Below are positions 27,386 to 39,433 of a DNA stretch of 64,000 nt, piece by piece. How positions within the stretch are numbered: position 1 is the stretch's first letter; every line of letters begins with the position of its first letter. The stretch lies in contig NZ_CP159290.1 in the NCBI RefSeq assembly GCF_040448685.1, forward strand, positions 558,001-622,000, written 5' to 3'. This stretch comes from Cellulosimicrobium sp. ES-005 (GTDB lineage: Bacteria > Actinomycetota > Actinomycetes > Actinomycetales > Cellulomonadaceae). The notes under the pieces are model-generated. The model saw only the letters and a program-made list of their open reading frames with translations, had not been told where the DNA came from and searched no databases. The position numbers and the translations under genes are program-made.

Positions 27386-27474
27386 GTGAGATCGGCAGCT
27401 TCTGCCCGGATCGGCAGTCGCGACCGCCGATCTCGGCAGACACCGCCGATCTCGTGCGCGCTCGGCGGTCGGCA
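27386..27474. repeat. Short head-on repeat array F (GATCGGC units)
   Basis: Two units carrying GATCGGCAG (27390 and 27409) run forward, then two carrying CCGCCGATCTCG (27424 and 27443) run in reverse, followed by GGCGGTCGG remnants. Spacing is 18-20 bp. The layout matches the 21-bp family elsewhere although the sequence differs. It lies between the tRNA terminator and the 3' end of the SGNH hydrolase gene. Confidence 0.6.
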
Positions 27475-27478
27475 CCGC

Positions 27479-28345
27479 TCAGCGGTCGGCGAGCGGGACC
27501 GGGAGGAGCTCGGGCGCCTTGGGGAGCCGCCCGTCGCCCGACGACGTCCCGCGGAGGCGGCGCTGGGCCCACGGCACGACGTGGGTGCGCACCCACTGCG
27601 CGTTCTGGCGGGCCCGGTCCAGCGCCGGGACCGGCGGCAGGGGTGCGAGCGGGTCGTCCCACGCCGCGTCGTCGGGCGCCTGGCCCAGCCCGACGAGCGC
27701 CGCCTGCGCGACCCGCCGGTGCCCCTCGGGCGTCAGGTGGATGCGGTCCTCCGACCACACCCGCCAGTCCTGGAGCGCGCGCATGCCCCAGAGGTCGAGC
27801 ACGTACGCGCCCTGCCGGCGCGCGATCGACCAGACGTGCGCGTTGTACACCCCGACGCGCGGGCGCGTGAGGCTCACGAGCGGCGACTGCGACGCGTCGA
27901 AACCGGTCGCCATGAGCACCTCGATCCCCGCCCCGCGCAGGCGTGCCACCGCGTGCTCGAGGTTGCGCGCGAGGCGGTCCACGTCGGCGTTCGGCCGCAG
28001 GATGTCGTTCCCGCCGCCCACGAGGCTCACGAGGTCCGGCTTGAGCTCGAGCGCCGCGGGGACCTGCTCGGTGAGGATCGAGCGCAGCTTGCGCCCGCGG
28101 ATCGCGAGGTTGGCGTACCGCAGCGGCTCCTCGCCTGCCGCGACGCGCCGCGAGGCGAGGTGCTGCGCGAGGAGGTCGGCCCAGCCGCGCTGGTGGTCCT
28201 CCTCGCCGGGGTACGGGTCCCACAGCCCTTCGGTGAACGAGTCGCCGATCGCGAGGTAGCTCGACCAGCGGGGCGGTGCGTCGGGTCGAGGGACGTCGGA
28301 GGCGTCACCGGCCAGGGGAGTGGTCGTCGGGTTCTGCGTCGTCAC
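27479..28345 (-). CDS. SGNH/GDSL-type hydrolase
   Basis: 288-residue esterase/lipase-like enzyme. Block I YLAIGDSFTEGL carries the catalytic Ser, block II is NLAIRGRKL, block III LVGGGNDIL has the oxyanion Gly and Asn, and block V DRIHLTPEGHRRVA carries Asp and His. There is no signal peptide, so it should be cytoplasmic. The C-terminal 70 residues are Arg/Pro-rich. GTG 28345 has CAGAAT six nt upstream as a possible -10; ATG 28372 is an in-frame alternative. Substrate unknown. Confidence 0.85.
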   Translation of the reverse strand: MTTQNPTTTPLAGDASDVPRPDAPPRWSSYLAIGDSFTEGLWDPYPGEEDHQRGWADLLAQHLASRRVAAGEEPLRYANLAIRGRKLRSILTEQVPAALELKPDLVSLVGGGNDILRPNADVDRLARNLEHAVARLRGAGIEVLMATGFDASQSPLVSLTRPRVGVYNAHVWSIARRQGAYVLDLWGMRALQDWRVWSEDRIHLTPEGHRRVAQAALVGLGQAPDDAAWDDPLAPLPPVPALDRARQNAQWVRTHVVPWAQRRLRGTSSGDGRLPKAPELLPVPLADR

Positions 28346-28467
28346 CCGCCCATTCTGCTCCCGCCGCACCATGCCCCGTCGACCAGGCACCCCGGCGGGT
28401 CGAGCAGGCGATGTCGGCGCGTCACGCGACCAGGACGGGCCAGGACCACCTGCTCGGCGGGGTGGGG

Positions 28468-29223
28468 TCAGGCTGTGGGGAGGGTCCAGACGACCGGGGC
28501 GGCGCCCTGGGCGACGAGGAGCTCGTTGACGCGGGAGAACGGGCGGGAGCCGAAGAAGCCCCGGCGGGCCGAGAGCGGGCTGGGGTGGGCGCTCGCGACG
28601 ACGGGGGTGTCGCCGAGCATCGGGCGCAGCGTGGCGGCGTCGCGACCCCACAGGATCGCGACGAGCGGGGCGTCGCGGGCGACGAGCGCACGGATCGCGG
28701 CCTCCGTCACGGTCTCCCAGCCCTGGCCGCGATGCGATCCGGGCTCGCCCGGACGGACGGTGAGCACCCTGTTGAGGAGCATGACGCCCTGGTCGCTCCA
28801 CGCGGTGAGGTCGCCGTTCGCGGGCGTGGGGGCCCCGACGTCGTCGGCGAGCTCGGCGAAGATGTTCTGGAGCGATCGCGGCACCGGGCGCACGTGCGGC
28901 TGCACGGAGAACGACAGTCCCATGGGGTGCCCCGGGGTGGGGTAGGGGTCCTGCCCGACGACGAGGACGCGCACGTCCGCGAGGGGCCGCGAGAACGCGT
29001 TGAGGATCGCCGACGGCGCGGGCAGGTACTCGCGCCCGGCCGCGACCTCCGCGCGCAGGAAGTCCCCGAGCGCGTGGAGCTGCGGCTCGACGGGCGCGAG
29101 GGCCTCGGCCCAGTCGGGCGCCATGATGCTCGCGAGCGGGGGGCGGGGGCTCGGCGTCGGACCGGTGCCGGCCGGGGTGCTGCCCGGGGCGACGTCGACG
29201 GGCTGGGCGGGTGCGCTCTCCAC
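28468..29223 (-). CDS. ung: Uracil-DNA glycosylase (family 1)
   Basis: Removes uracil from DNA in base-excision repair; 251 residues. The water-activating loop [18 protein letters not shown] and the DNA-intercalation loop [20 protein letters not shown] are intact, with the catalytic Asp and His visible; [18 protein letters not shown] also matches. A Pro-rich N-terminal tail of about 25 residues precedes the core. GTG 29223 has TAGGCT 7 nt upstream on the minus strand, suggesting a leaderless transcript. Confidence 0.95.
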   Translation of the reverse strand: MESAPAQPVDVAPGSTPAGTGPTPSPRPPLASIMAPDWAEALAPVEPQLHALGDFLRAEVAAGREYLPAPSAILNAFSRPLADVRVLVVGQDPYPTPGHPMGLSFSVQPHVRPVPRSLQNIFAELADDVGAPTPANGDLTAWSDQGVMLLNRVLTVRPGEPGSHRGQGWETVTEAAIRALVARDAPLVAILWGRDAATLRPMLGDTPVVASAHPSPLSARRGFFGSRPFSRVNELLVAQGAAPVVWTLPTA

Positions 29224-29370
29224 GGCACCGAGCCTATCGGCCGCCCGGAGCGCCCCGTCACGCCTCCGGCGAGGGCGAATGACACTCGTGTGGTTCGTGC
29301 GTACGCTGAGAGGCGGCCGCGCGCACCGAGGTGCGCAGGTCCCGTGACGAGAGAGTGCAGGGAGGGAACG

Positions 29371-29691
29371 ATGAGCGAGGCGGCGTACGTGCTCGACGGA
29401 CCCGACGCGGTCGGCGACCCGAACGTCCAGGAGGCCCCGTCGTCGGGCCTGAGCGAGCGCGACCAGGAGATCCTGGCGTTCGAGCGGCAGTGGTGGAAGT
29501 ACTCGGGCGCCAAGGAGCAGGCGGTGCGCGAGCTGTTCGACATGACGGCGACGCGCTACTACCAGGTGCTCAACGCGCTCATCGACTCCCCGGCGGCGCT
29601 CGCGCACGACCCGATGCTCGTCAAGCGCCTGCGCCGGATGCGTTCCACCAGGCAGCGGGCTCGCACGGCCCGTCGGCTCGAAGGCCTCTGA
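29371..29691 (+). CDS. DUF3263 protein (actinobacterial, helix-turn-helix-like)
   Basis: 106 residues, typical length. The conserved segment [20 protein letters not shown], followed by [21 protein letters not shown], is the DUF3263 hallmark; the second half resembles an HTH, so a DNA-binding role is possible. The C-terminus is Arg-rich. GGAGGG precedes the ATG. The order ung / DUF3263 / LytR_C / cspA / groL is familiar from related genera. Confidence 0.85.
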   Translation: MSEAAYVLDGPDAVGDPNVQEAPSSGLSERDQEILAFERQWWKYSGAKEQAVRELFDMTATRYYQVLNALIDSPAALAHDPMLVKRLRRMRSTRQRARTARRLEGL

Positions 29692-29770
29692 CGTGCGGAC
29701 CGCCGTCGCCCGTGAAGTCCGGGCGAACTGGGCGTTTAGCCAACGGGCCTGACCGGGCTACCCTGTCGCC

Positions 29771-30421
29771 GTGACGAAGAGCCGCTACCCCTACGCGCCC
29801 GACGAGTTCGACGCGCCCGCGCAGCAGGGTGCGCCCGTGGGGGTGCACCGCACGCCGCGCAGCGGGTGGAGCAAGACGTGGCCGTTCCTGCTGGTCGCCG
29901 TCGTCTTCGCCGGTCTCGCCTACGGGGGCGTCGCGCTGCTGTCGGACAACGGGGCGACCGAGAACCCGCCGCAGGCGCAGTCGACCGACCCTGCCGCGGA
30001 GGAGACCGAGGCGCCCCCCGCCGACGAGACCGAGGAGCCTCCCGCGACGGAGGAGCCCCCCGCGGCGGAGGAGCCCCCCGCCGACGAGACTCCCGCGGCT
30101 CCCGACCTCGCGACGCTCATGGCGGCCGCCGACCCGTCGGCCAGCGTCCGGGTGCTCAACGCCAGCGGCATCGGCGGTGAGGCAGGGAAGGGCCGCGACG
30201 CGCTCACGAGCCAGGGGTTCACGAACGTCGAGGCTGCGGACTACGAGGGCGACCCGGACGAGATCGCAGCAACCACGGTCTGGTACGGCGAGGACCGCAG
30301 CGACAGCGCCGCCGCCGTGGCGGCGATCCTCGGGATCCCGGCCGAGCAGGTGAGCCAGCAGACTCTCCGGGCCGGTGACGTGGTGGTCATCGTCAAGTCG
30401 GAGCTCACGCCCGTCGGCTGA
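29771..30421 (+). CDS. LytR_C-domain membrane protein
   Basis: 216 residues: a short cytoplasmic tail, one membrane segment (about 37-56, WPFLLVAVVFAGLAYGGVAL), a Glu/Pro/Ala-rich wall-spanning linker (about 60-115) and a C-terminal LytR_C domain (ASVRVLNASGIGGEAG, then the LRAGDVVVIVKSEL end). The domain also occurs at the end of LytR-CpsA-Psr enzymes, but here the catalytic LCP part is absent. TACCCT at 29759-29764 lies 6 nt before the GTG, so the mRNA may be leaderless. Confidence 0.82.
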   Translation: MTKSRYPYAPDEFDAPAQQGAPVGVHRTPRSGWSKTWPFLLVAVVFAGLAYGGVALLSDNGATENPPQAQSTDPAAEETEAPPADETEEPPATEEPPAAEEPPADETPAAPDLATLMAAADPSASVRVLNASGIGGEAGKGRDALTSQGFTNVEAADYEGDPDEIAATTVWYGEDRSDSAAAVAAILGIPAEQVSQQTLRAGDVVVIVKSELTPVG

Positions 30422-30602
30422 CGACGGCGCGGTCTGCTCTCCCTGCTGTCGTGGTGGCACCGGTGTGACCTGCTCGTTCACCTCGCCGTCTGCCTGTCGC
30501 GGCCACGCGTTCGACCTACCGCGCGCGCCACGGTCGGGCTAGGCTCGGGCTACCACGAGGCGGGGGTCGCCTCGCGGGCGACGATGCACGAGGAGAACGT
30601 CA

Positions 30603-30806
30603 ATGGCTCAGGGCACCGTGAAGTGGTTCAACGCCGAGAAGGGCTACGGGTTCATCACGCCTGCGGCCGGCGGACAGGACCTCTTCGTGCACTTCAGCGC
30701 GATCCAGACCGACGGCTACCGCACGCTCGACGAGGGCCAGGAGGTCGAGTTCGAGCTCGGCCAGGGCACCAAGGGCCCGCAGGCCGAGCAGGTGCGGCCG
30801 CTCTGA
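30603..30806 (+). CDS. Cold-shock protein (CspA family)
   Basis: 67-residue single OB-fold RNA chaperone. RNP1 is KGYGFIT and RNP2 is DLFVHFSAI; the start [16 protein letters not shown] is the family norm. GAGGAGAA lies 7 nt before the ATG. A TAGGCT at 30540-30545 may be the -10, leaving a leader of about 50 nt. The FAD oxidoreductase gene begins 20 nt downstream. Confidence 0.95.
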   Translation: MAQGTVKWFNAEKGYGFITPAAGGQDLFVHFSAIQTDGYRTLDEGQEVEFELGQGTKGPQAEQVRPL

Positions 30807-30825
30807 CGCCGCTCACGAGGGTCGC

Positions 30826-32325
30826 GTGACGGAGAACCTCGACGCCGTCGTCGTCGGTTCGGGCCCCAACGGGCTGGCCGCCGCCGTGACCCTCGCACGC
30901 GCCGGTCTCGCCGTGCGCGTCCTCGAGGCGCAGCCGACGATCGGTGGCGGCGCGCGCACGCTCGACCTCGGCCTCGCGGGCGGAGTCGTGCACGACGTGT
31001 GCTCGGCCGTGCACCCGATGGCGTGGGCGTCGCCGTTCTTCGAGGCGTTCGACCTGGGCGCGCGCGGCGTGGAGCTGCTCGTGCCGGAGGTGTCGTACGC
31101 GCAGCCGCTCGACGGTGGCCGCGCGGGCATCGCCTACCACGACCTCGACCGCACGGTGGATCGTCTCGGCGTCGACGGCGCCGCCTGGCGCGCGCTGCTC
31201 GGCCCGCTGGCGGAGGGCTGGCGCGACGTCGTCGCGCTCGCCCTGGGCGACAAGCGCTCCGTCCCCGGGCGGGCGCTGACGCCGGGCGGGGCCGCGGTCG
31301 CCGCGCGGTTCGGCGCCGCCGTCCTCGAGCAGGGGAGCGCGGCCTGGGGGCGCCGCTTCCGCACCGAGGAAGCGGGAGCGCTGCTCACGGGGGTCGCGGC
31401 GCACGCCATCTCGCGGCTGCCCTCCCTGGCCGCCGCGGGCACGGCGCTGCTGCTCGCCTCGCTCGGCCACGCGCCGGGCGGCTGGCCGCTGCCGCGGGGC
31501 GGGTCGGGCGCGATCGTCGCGGCACTCCTGGACGACCTGCGCGCGCACGGCGGCGAGGTCGTGACCGGCCACCGCGTCGGTGCGATCCAGGACCTGCCGC
31601 GGGCCCGGGCGTACGTGTTCGACACCACGCCCGGCGTCGTCGCGGAGGTGTTCGGCGACCGTCTGTCTCCCCGGGCGGAGTGGGCCCTGCGGCGGTTCCG
31701 GCACGGCGACGCGGCCGCGAAGGTCGACCTCGTGCTCTCCGGTCCGGTCCCGTGGGCCGATCCCGAGGTGGGGCGTGCCGGGACCGTGCACGTCGGCGGG
31801 ACGCCTGCCGAGATGGCGCGTGCCGAGGCGGACGTCGCGGCCGGTCGGCACGCGGCCCGGCCGGTCGTGCTCGTGAGCGACCCGACCGTCGTCGACCCCG
31901 CGCGCGAGGTCGACGGGGCGCGGCCGTTGTGGACGTACGCGCACGTGCCCGCCGGATCGACGCGTGACGTGACGGAGGACGTCCTCGGTCAGCTCGAACG
32001 GTTCGCCCCGGGGGTCCGGGACCTCGTCGTCACGTCGCGGTGCGTGCCGGCGGCGGAGATGGCCGCGCACGACGAGAGCTACGTGGGTGGCGACATCGCG
32101 GGTGGCGCGGTGAGCATGTGGCAGATGGTCGCGCGCCCCACCCCCCGGCTCGACCCGTACGCCGTCGGGCTGGAGGGCGTCTACCTGTGCTCGGCGTCGA
32201 CGCCCCCCGGGCCGGGCGTGCACGGGCTCGGCGGCTGGTACGCCGCGCGGCGCGTGCTGCGCCGGGAGTTCGACGTCCGCGCGGAGCCCGATCTGGCTCC
32301 GACGGCGGACGTGGGCGCCAGGTAG
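30826..32325 (+). CDS. FAD-dependent oxidoreductase, phytoene-desaturase/PYROXD2-like
   Basis: 499-residue flavoprotein. The Rossmann dinucleotide motif is VVVGSGPNGLAAAVTLARAG at the N-terminus with the acidic strand end LEAQ; the C-terminal FAD-contact segment includes LCSASTPPGPGVHGLGGWYAA. The ADESYVGG-type motif reads AHDESYVGGDIAGG. Family members act on carotenoid-like or unknown substrates; no carotenoid gene is near, so the substrate is open. GTG start with GAGGG 8 nt upstream. Confidence 0.82.
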   Translation: MTENLDAVVVGSGPNGLAAAVTLARAGLAVRVLEAQPTIGGGARTLDLGLAGGVVHDVCSAVHPMAWASPFFEAFDLGARGVELLVPEVSYAQPLDGGRAGIAYHDLDRTVDRLGVDGAAWRALLGPLAEGWRDVVALALGDKRSVPGRALTPGGAAVAARFGAAVLEQGSAAWGRRFRTEEAGALLTGVAAHAISRLPSLAAAGTALLLASLGHAPGGWPLPRGGSGAIVAALLDDLRAHGGEVVTGHRVGAIQDLPRARAYVFDTTPGVVAEVFGDRLSPRAEWALRRFRHGDAAAKVDLVLSGPVPWADPEVGRAGTVHVGGTPAEMARAEADVAAGRHAARPVVLVSDPTVVDPAREVDGARPLWTYAHVPAGSTRDVTEDVLGQLERFAPGVRDLVVTSRCVPAAEMAAHDESYVGGDIAGGAVSMWQMVARPTPRLDPYAVGLEGVYLCSASTPPGPGVHGLGGWYAARRVLRREFDVRAEPDLAPTADVGAR

Positions 32326-32337
32326 CGCTCGCGGTCG

Positions 32338-32416
32338 ACGCCACGTCGCTCCCTCAGGTGACCACGCCTCTACCTCAGGTGACCACGCCTCTACCTCAGG
32401 TGGCCTCGGCTCTACC
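32338..32416. repeat. 21-bp-unit repeat array B
   Basis: Four tandem units in one orientation: a degenerate unit from 32338, two identical 21-bp units (GACCACGCCTCTACCTCAGG plus T, from 32360 and 32381) and a degenerate unit from 32402. It lies between two convergent genes. The TAG stop codon of the minus-strand GH15-type gene falls inside the first minus-strand unit (GCGAGGTAG). Confidence 0.85.
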
Positions 32417-33878
32417 TCGCCGGGTCGGCGGTGGTCGTGTCGAGCTCCACGAGCGCGAGCACGACGAGCGCGGAGCTCCAGGAGAGCGGCGCGACGGCGG
32501 CCGGGGAGCCGTCCGCCAGGACCTTCTCCGGGATCGCGCCGGACGCGGTGCGGTGGTCGTCCACCCAGCGGAGCCACTCCCGGGCGTCGGCCCGGTCCTC
32601 CGGGTCCGACGACGACGCGGCGGCGAGCGCGTAGAGCGTCGTCTGCGGCGTCCAGGAGATGCCGTCCTCGCGCCAGCCCGCCCCGGGCGCGAGGCCGCCC
32701 GCGGGTCGCAGCATCTCGGTGACCGACGCGCGCCACGCGACGTCCGCGCCCGCGAGCGGCTCGGGCTGGAACGGCGGCAGCACGAACGCGGTCGACGCGT
32801 CCCGCGCGCCGCCCGTCACGTGGCGCGGGTAGCCCTGCGACCCGAACGACCGCTCGACGGCCATGCGCAGGCGCGCGGCGGCCAGCGTCGCGTCGGTCGC
32901 CCGGCCCGTCTCGCCCGCCGCGGCGTAGACGTCGGCCGCGGCCTCGAGCCCGGCGAGCAGGGGGCCGGCGGTGCCGAGGGTGAGCGCCGTCGGCTCGACC
33001 TCCCAGTAGTCGCTCGACGGCGGGGGCAGCGGGTCCTCGCCGTCGACGAGCGAGAGCGCGTGGTCGGTCGCGGCGTCGACGAGGGGCCGCAGCTCCGCGG
33101 CGACCTCGCGCCGCTCGGCGGCGGGCGTCTCCTCGAGCACGACGTCGGCCGCCCACAGGACCCAGCCGACGCCGTCGGACTGGAGGCCGCGGTCGTCGGG
33201 CACGCCCGAGCCGTCGGGCAGGTAGCGCGCGTGGAACGACCCGTCGTCCTCCTGGACGCGGGCGAGGAAGCCGAGGACGCGCCGCGCGTCGTCGACGTGC
33301 CCGGTGCGCGCGAACGCCGCCGCCGTGAACGACGCGTCGCGCGGCCACACGTAGCGCCACTTGGGCGAGGCGGCGGCGAGCGCGGCGCCGTCGTCGAGGG
33401 TGAGGGCGCGCAGGTCCAGGAGCGCGGCCTCGCCGAGCGCGGCGAACGGCCCGTCCCCGCCGGGGACGACGCCGGACGCGAGCCAGGCGCGTGACGCGGC
33501 GGCGGCGTCCTGCGCCCGGTCGGGGTCCAGGAGCGCCGACGCGTCGAGCCGCGGTCCGGCGACCTGCGCGAGCCGGTCCGCCTCGCCGTCCGCGGGGTCG
33601 ATGCCGTCGGCGAGCGCGACAGGGTCGAGCGCCGCGGGATCGAGCACACGGCTGCCGGGGAGGTACGTCACCGCGGCCCCGGGGGCGAGGCGCAGGAGCG
33701 CGGTGCCGCCGTCGGGGGTGGCCGCGACGGCGACGCCGTCCTGGTACAGGTCGATGTGCTCGCCCGTCGGAGCCGCGACGGCGGTCGCGGCGGTGAGGCC
33801 GAGGGCAGGGACCAGCACGAAGCCGGCCAGGGCTGCTGCGAGGCGCCACGACGGTGTTGCGCGGATCACACCGCGCAT
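32412..33878 (-). CDS. Secreted glycoside hydrolase, GH15 type (glucoamylase/glucodextranase-like)
   Basis: 488 residues with a signal peptide (about 1-36, ending AVAAPTG) and no lipobox. The catalytic (alpha/alpha)6 domain carries the GH15 hallmarks WRYVWPRDASFTAAAFARTG near residue 170, SDYWEVEP near 290, and TASGAIPEKVL near 450, with candidate acid and base glutamates in the last two, followed by APLSWSSALVV. Expected to release glucose from alpha-glucans outside the cell; exact substrate unknown. The gene ends inside repeat array B. Confidence 0.8.
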   Translation of the reverse strand: MRGVIRATPSWRLAAALAGFVLVPALGLTAATAVAAPTGEHIDLYQDGVAVAATPDGGTALLRLAPGAAVTYLPGSRVLDPAALDPVALADGIDPADGEADRLAQVAGPRLDASALLDPDRAQDAAAASRAWLASGVVPGGDGPFAALGEAALLDLRALTLDDGAALAAASPKWRYVWPRDASFTAAAFARTGHVDDARRVLGFLARVQEDDGSFHARYLPDGSGVPDDRGLQSDGVGWVLWAADVVLEETPAAERREVAAELRPLVDAATDHALSLVDGEDPLPPPSSDYWEVEPTALTLGTAGPLLAGLEAAADVYAAAGETGRATDATLAAARLRMAVERSFGSQGYPRHVTGGARDASTAFVLPPFQPEPLAGADVAWRASVTEMLRPAGGLAPGAGWREDGISWTPQTTLYALAAASSSDPEDRADAREWLRWVDDHRTASGAIPEKVLADGSPAAVAPLSWSSALVVLALVELDTTTADPAR

Positions 33879-33946
33879 CCTAAGGGGCGGCGCGGCACGG
33901 TGGGTTTCGCCCGTCGCGATACGGGGGCGGGCGCGGACGGGCTGTC

Positions 33947-33972
33947 TTGCACTCGCACGGTGCGAGTGCCAA
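33947..33972. promoter_or_regulatory. CIRCE operator 1 (HrcA site) upstream of groL
   Basis: TTGCACTC, nine bases, GAGTGCCAA: both arms agree with the HrcA operator (TTAGCACTC-N9-GAGTGCTAA) apart from one or two positions. The inner bases extend the palindrome to GCACTCGCAC/GTGCGAGTGC. Confidence 0.9.
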
Positions 33973-33980
33973 TAATGGCG

Positions 33981-34007
33981 TTAGCACTCTCGTCATGAGA
34001 GTGACAG
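33981..34007. promoter_or_regulatory. CIRCE operator 2 (HrcA site) upstream of groL
   Basis: TTAGCACTC, nine bases, GAGTGACAG. The left arm is a perfect consensus and the right arm keeps GAGTG. It lies 8 bp downstream of operator 1, so two HrcA dimers could bind side by side. Confidence 0.8.
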
Positions 34008-34069
34008 AAGTGACCAGCGCAGGCAGCCGCTCACGCGGCTGCGGCGCAACCCACCAGGTCGACAGGTGA

Positions 34070-35794
<1,725 letters not shown>

Positions 35795-35840
35795 TCCACG
35801 CCTGACCCTCTCCCGGCTGGTCCGGGAGGCCGCAGGACAT

Positions 35841-35880
35841 CGAAGGCCGTCGGCCGGGTTCGCCCGGTTGGCGGCCTTCG
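35841..35880 (+). terminator. Terminator after groL
   Basis: Arms CGAAGGCCG (35841-35849) and CGGCCTTCG (35872-35880) with an inner CCGGG/CCCGG pairing form an imperfect stem about 18 bp long. Confidence 0.75.
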
Positions 35881-35942
35881 TCGTGCCCGCGGGAGTCCTC
35901 CTCCCGTCGCCGCCAGGCCCGGGGGAGTCGCGGTACACGCAC

Positions 35943-35962
35943 GTATAACGCCGTGTATACAC
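35943..35962. promoter_or_regulatory. Candidate GntR-type operator upstream of ureA
   Basis: GTATAA (35943-35948), six bases, GTATAC (35955-35960). The second element sits in the perfect palindrome GTGTATACAC (35953-35962). It lies 32 bp before the ureA ATG. A similar pair with the same 12-bp spacing lies upstream of urtA, and a GntR gene closes the urt cluster. Confidence 0.5.
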
Positions 35963-35994
35963 GCCGGAAACGAACGCCCGGCAGGATCGCCGCC

Positions 35995-36297
35995 ATGCAC
36001 CTGACGCCCGCGGACACCGAGAAGCTGCTGCTCGCCGTCGCGGGCATGGTCGCGCGCGACCGCCGCGACCGCGGCGTGCTGCTCAACTACCCCGAGACCG
36101 TCGCCCTGCTCACCACGTGGGTGATCGAGCGCGCACGCGAGGGGGCGGGCGTCGAGGAGCTCATGGTCGCCGGGCGCGAGGTGCTCGGGCGCGACGAGGT
36201 GATGGAGGGCGTCGCGGAGATGCTGCCCGACGTCCAGGTCGAGGCGACCTTCCCCGACGGGCGCAAGCTCGTCACCATCCACCAGCCGATCGCCTGA
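35995..36297 (+). CDS. ureA: Urease gamma subunit
   Basis: 100 residues, the standard length. [23 protein letters not shown] and the [19 protein letters not shown] segment are family hallmarks, and it ends with the usual TIHQPIA-type tail. Structural subunit of the UreABC urease core. First gene of ureABCFGD; ATG 35995 matches the conserved N-terminus, although an in-frame GTG lies upstream at 35953. Confidence 0.96.
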   Translation: MHLTPADTEKLLLAVAGMVARDRRDRGVLLNYPETVALLTTWVIERAREGAGVEELMVAGREVLGRDEVMEGVAEMLPDVQVEATFPDGRKLVTIHQPIA

Positions 36298-36347
36298 GCC
36301 GGACCGGTCCGGCGCACGCACGAGGCTCAGCGAGAGCGAGGCGACAC

Positions 36348-36800
36348 ATGGCAGGCATCCGTACGAGCGGCCCGGGCGCGGTCCGGCTCAAGCGCGGCAC
36401 CGAGGGCGTGCCGGTGGTGCTCAACGCCGACCGCACCGACGACGAGCGGGTGACGCTGGTCGTGACGAACACCGGAGACCGCCCGGTCCAGATCGGCTCC
36501 CACCTGCACCTCCCCGACGCCAACGCCGCGCTCTCCTTCGACCGTGCCGCCGCGCACGGGTTCCGGCTCGACGTCCCGTCCGGCACGTCACGCCGCTTCG
36601 AGCCCGGCGCGTCCGCGGAGGTCGAGGCCGTCGCCCTCCGGGGCCGACGACGCGTGCCCGGCCTCCAGCGCGGCAAGCCCGACGGCGGCGCCCTGGACCA
36701 CCCGACCAAACCTGCCGAACCCGGGGTCGCTCCCCAGGACCCCGCAGACGTGGGGAGAGATCCAGGGTTCGGCGGGCGGGGCACTTCCGAGGAGGACTGA
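36348..36800 (+). CDS. ureB: Urease beta subunit with extended C-terminus
   Basis: 150 residues. The first ~105 are the normal beta subunit (TERVTLVV-like strand [24 protein letters not shown], then [17 protein letters not shown]). About 40 further residues rich in Pro, Gly and Asp ([15 protein letters not shown] onward) are unusual, since most UreB proteins stop near 100-110. ureC starts 3 nt later with GGAGGA inside the ureB end. Confidence 0.94.
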   Translation: MAGIRTSGPGAVRLKRGTEGVPVVLNADRTDDERVTLVVTNTGDRPVQIGSHLHLPDANAALSFDRAAAHGFRLDVPSGTSRRFEPGASAEVEAVALRGRRRVPGLQRGKPDGGALDHPTKPAEPGVAPQDPADVGRDPGFGGRGTSEED

Positions 36801-36803
36801 TTC

Positions 36804-38522
<1,719 letters not shown>

Positions 38523-38524
38523 CC

Positions 38525-39433
38525 ATGAGCGCGATGCCGGAGGTCGACGGGGAGGGGCGCGCGGAGCTCATGCTCGCGCTGCTCGCGGACGCGCGCCTGC
38601 CGACCGGCGGGCACACGCAGTCCGCGGGCCTCGAGCCCGCGCTGCGGGCGGGCATGCCCGCGGCGCAGGTTCCCGACTACGTGCGCGCGCGCCTCGCCAC
38701 GGTCACGCGCGTCGAGGCGGCCACGGCGGTCGTCGCGCGGCACGTCGCGCTCGCGGCCGGTCCTGTGCCCGACGGCGCGGGGTCGCCCCCCGCGGGCGGC
38801 GCGTCGTCCGCCGGGGTGCCCGACGGCGTCGCGTCGGCGTCGCGCGGTCTCGCCGACACGTGGCTCGCCTGGACGGCCCGGACGCCGTCGTCCGCGCTCC
38901 GTGAGACGTCGCGACGGCTCGGCCGCGGCTACCTCCGGCTCCTGCGCCGGCTGTGGGAGGGGCATCCGGCCGTCGTCGCGCTGGACGAGGCGGCGGTGCT
39001 GGTCGCCGACGCGCGACGTGCCGACGGGGTGTCGGACCCGGGCGCGGGCGCCACGTCGGCCACGCGAGCGGTGCCGGGCGGCGGAGCAGACCCGGGCGGC
39101 CGGGCGACGACGGGCCGCAGGGCGCCGCAACCCCCACGACCCGTGGTGCTCGGCGTGACGGCCGCGTGCGCGGGGCTGTCCGCGCGGCAGGTCGCGCGCC
39201 TCGTCGGGTACGAGGACGTGCAGACCGTCGCCGCGGCGACGCTCAAGCTCGAGCCCGTCGACCCGGTCGTCGCGACCGGCTGGGTCGTCGCCGCCCAGCC
39301 CGTGATCGACGCGCTCGCCCGCGCCGTGGCCGACCTGACCGACCCCCGCGCGATCCCCGCGCACGGCGCACCGCTCGTCGAGCAGTGGGCCGAGCTCCAC
39401 TCCCGCACCACCGAGAGGCTGTTCAGTGCCTGA
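38525..39433 (+). CDS. ureF: Urease accessory protein UreF
   Basis: 302 residues, longer than most UreF proteins because of two low-complexity Ala/Gly/Pro insertions (about residues 80-100 and 165-200). The start [22 protein letters not shown] and the C-terminal [18 protein letters not shown] segment fit the family. UreF bridges UreD and UreG in the nickel-insertion complex. It begins 2 nt after ureC and overlaps ureG by 8 nt. Confidence 0.9.
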   Translation: MSAMPEVDGEGRAELMLALLADARLPTGGHTQSAGLEPALRAGMPAAQVPDYVRARLATVTRVEAATAVVARHVALAAGPVPDGAGSPPAGGASSAGVPDGVASASRGLADTWLAWTARTPSSALRETSRRLGRGYLRLLRRLWEGHPAVVALDEAAVLVADARRADGVSDPGAGATSATRAVPGGGADPGGRATTGRRAPQPPRPVVLGVTAACAGLSARQVARLVGYEDVQTVAAATLKLEPVDPVVATGWVVAAQPVIDALARAVADLTDPRAIPAHGAPLVEQWAELHSRTTERLFSA

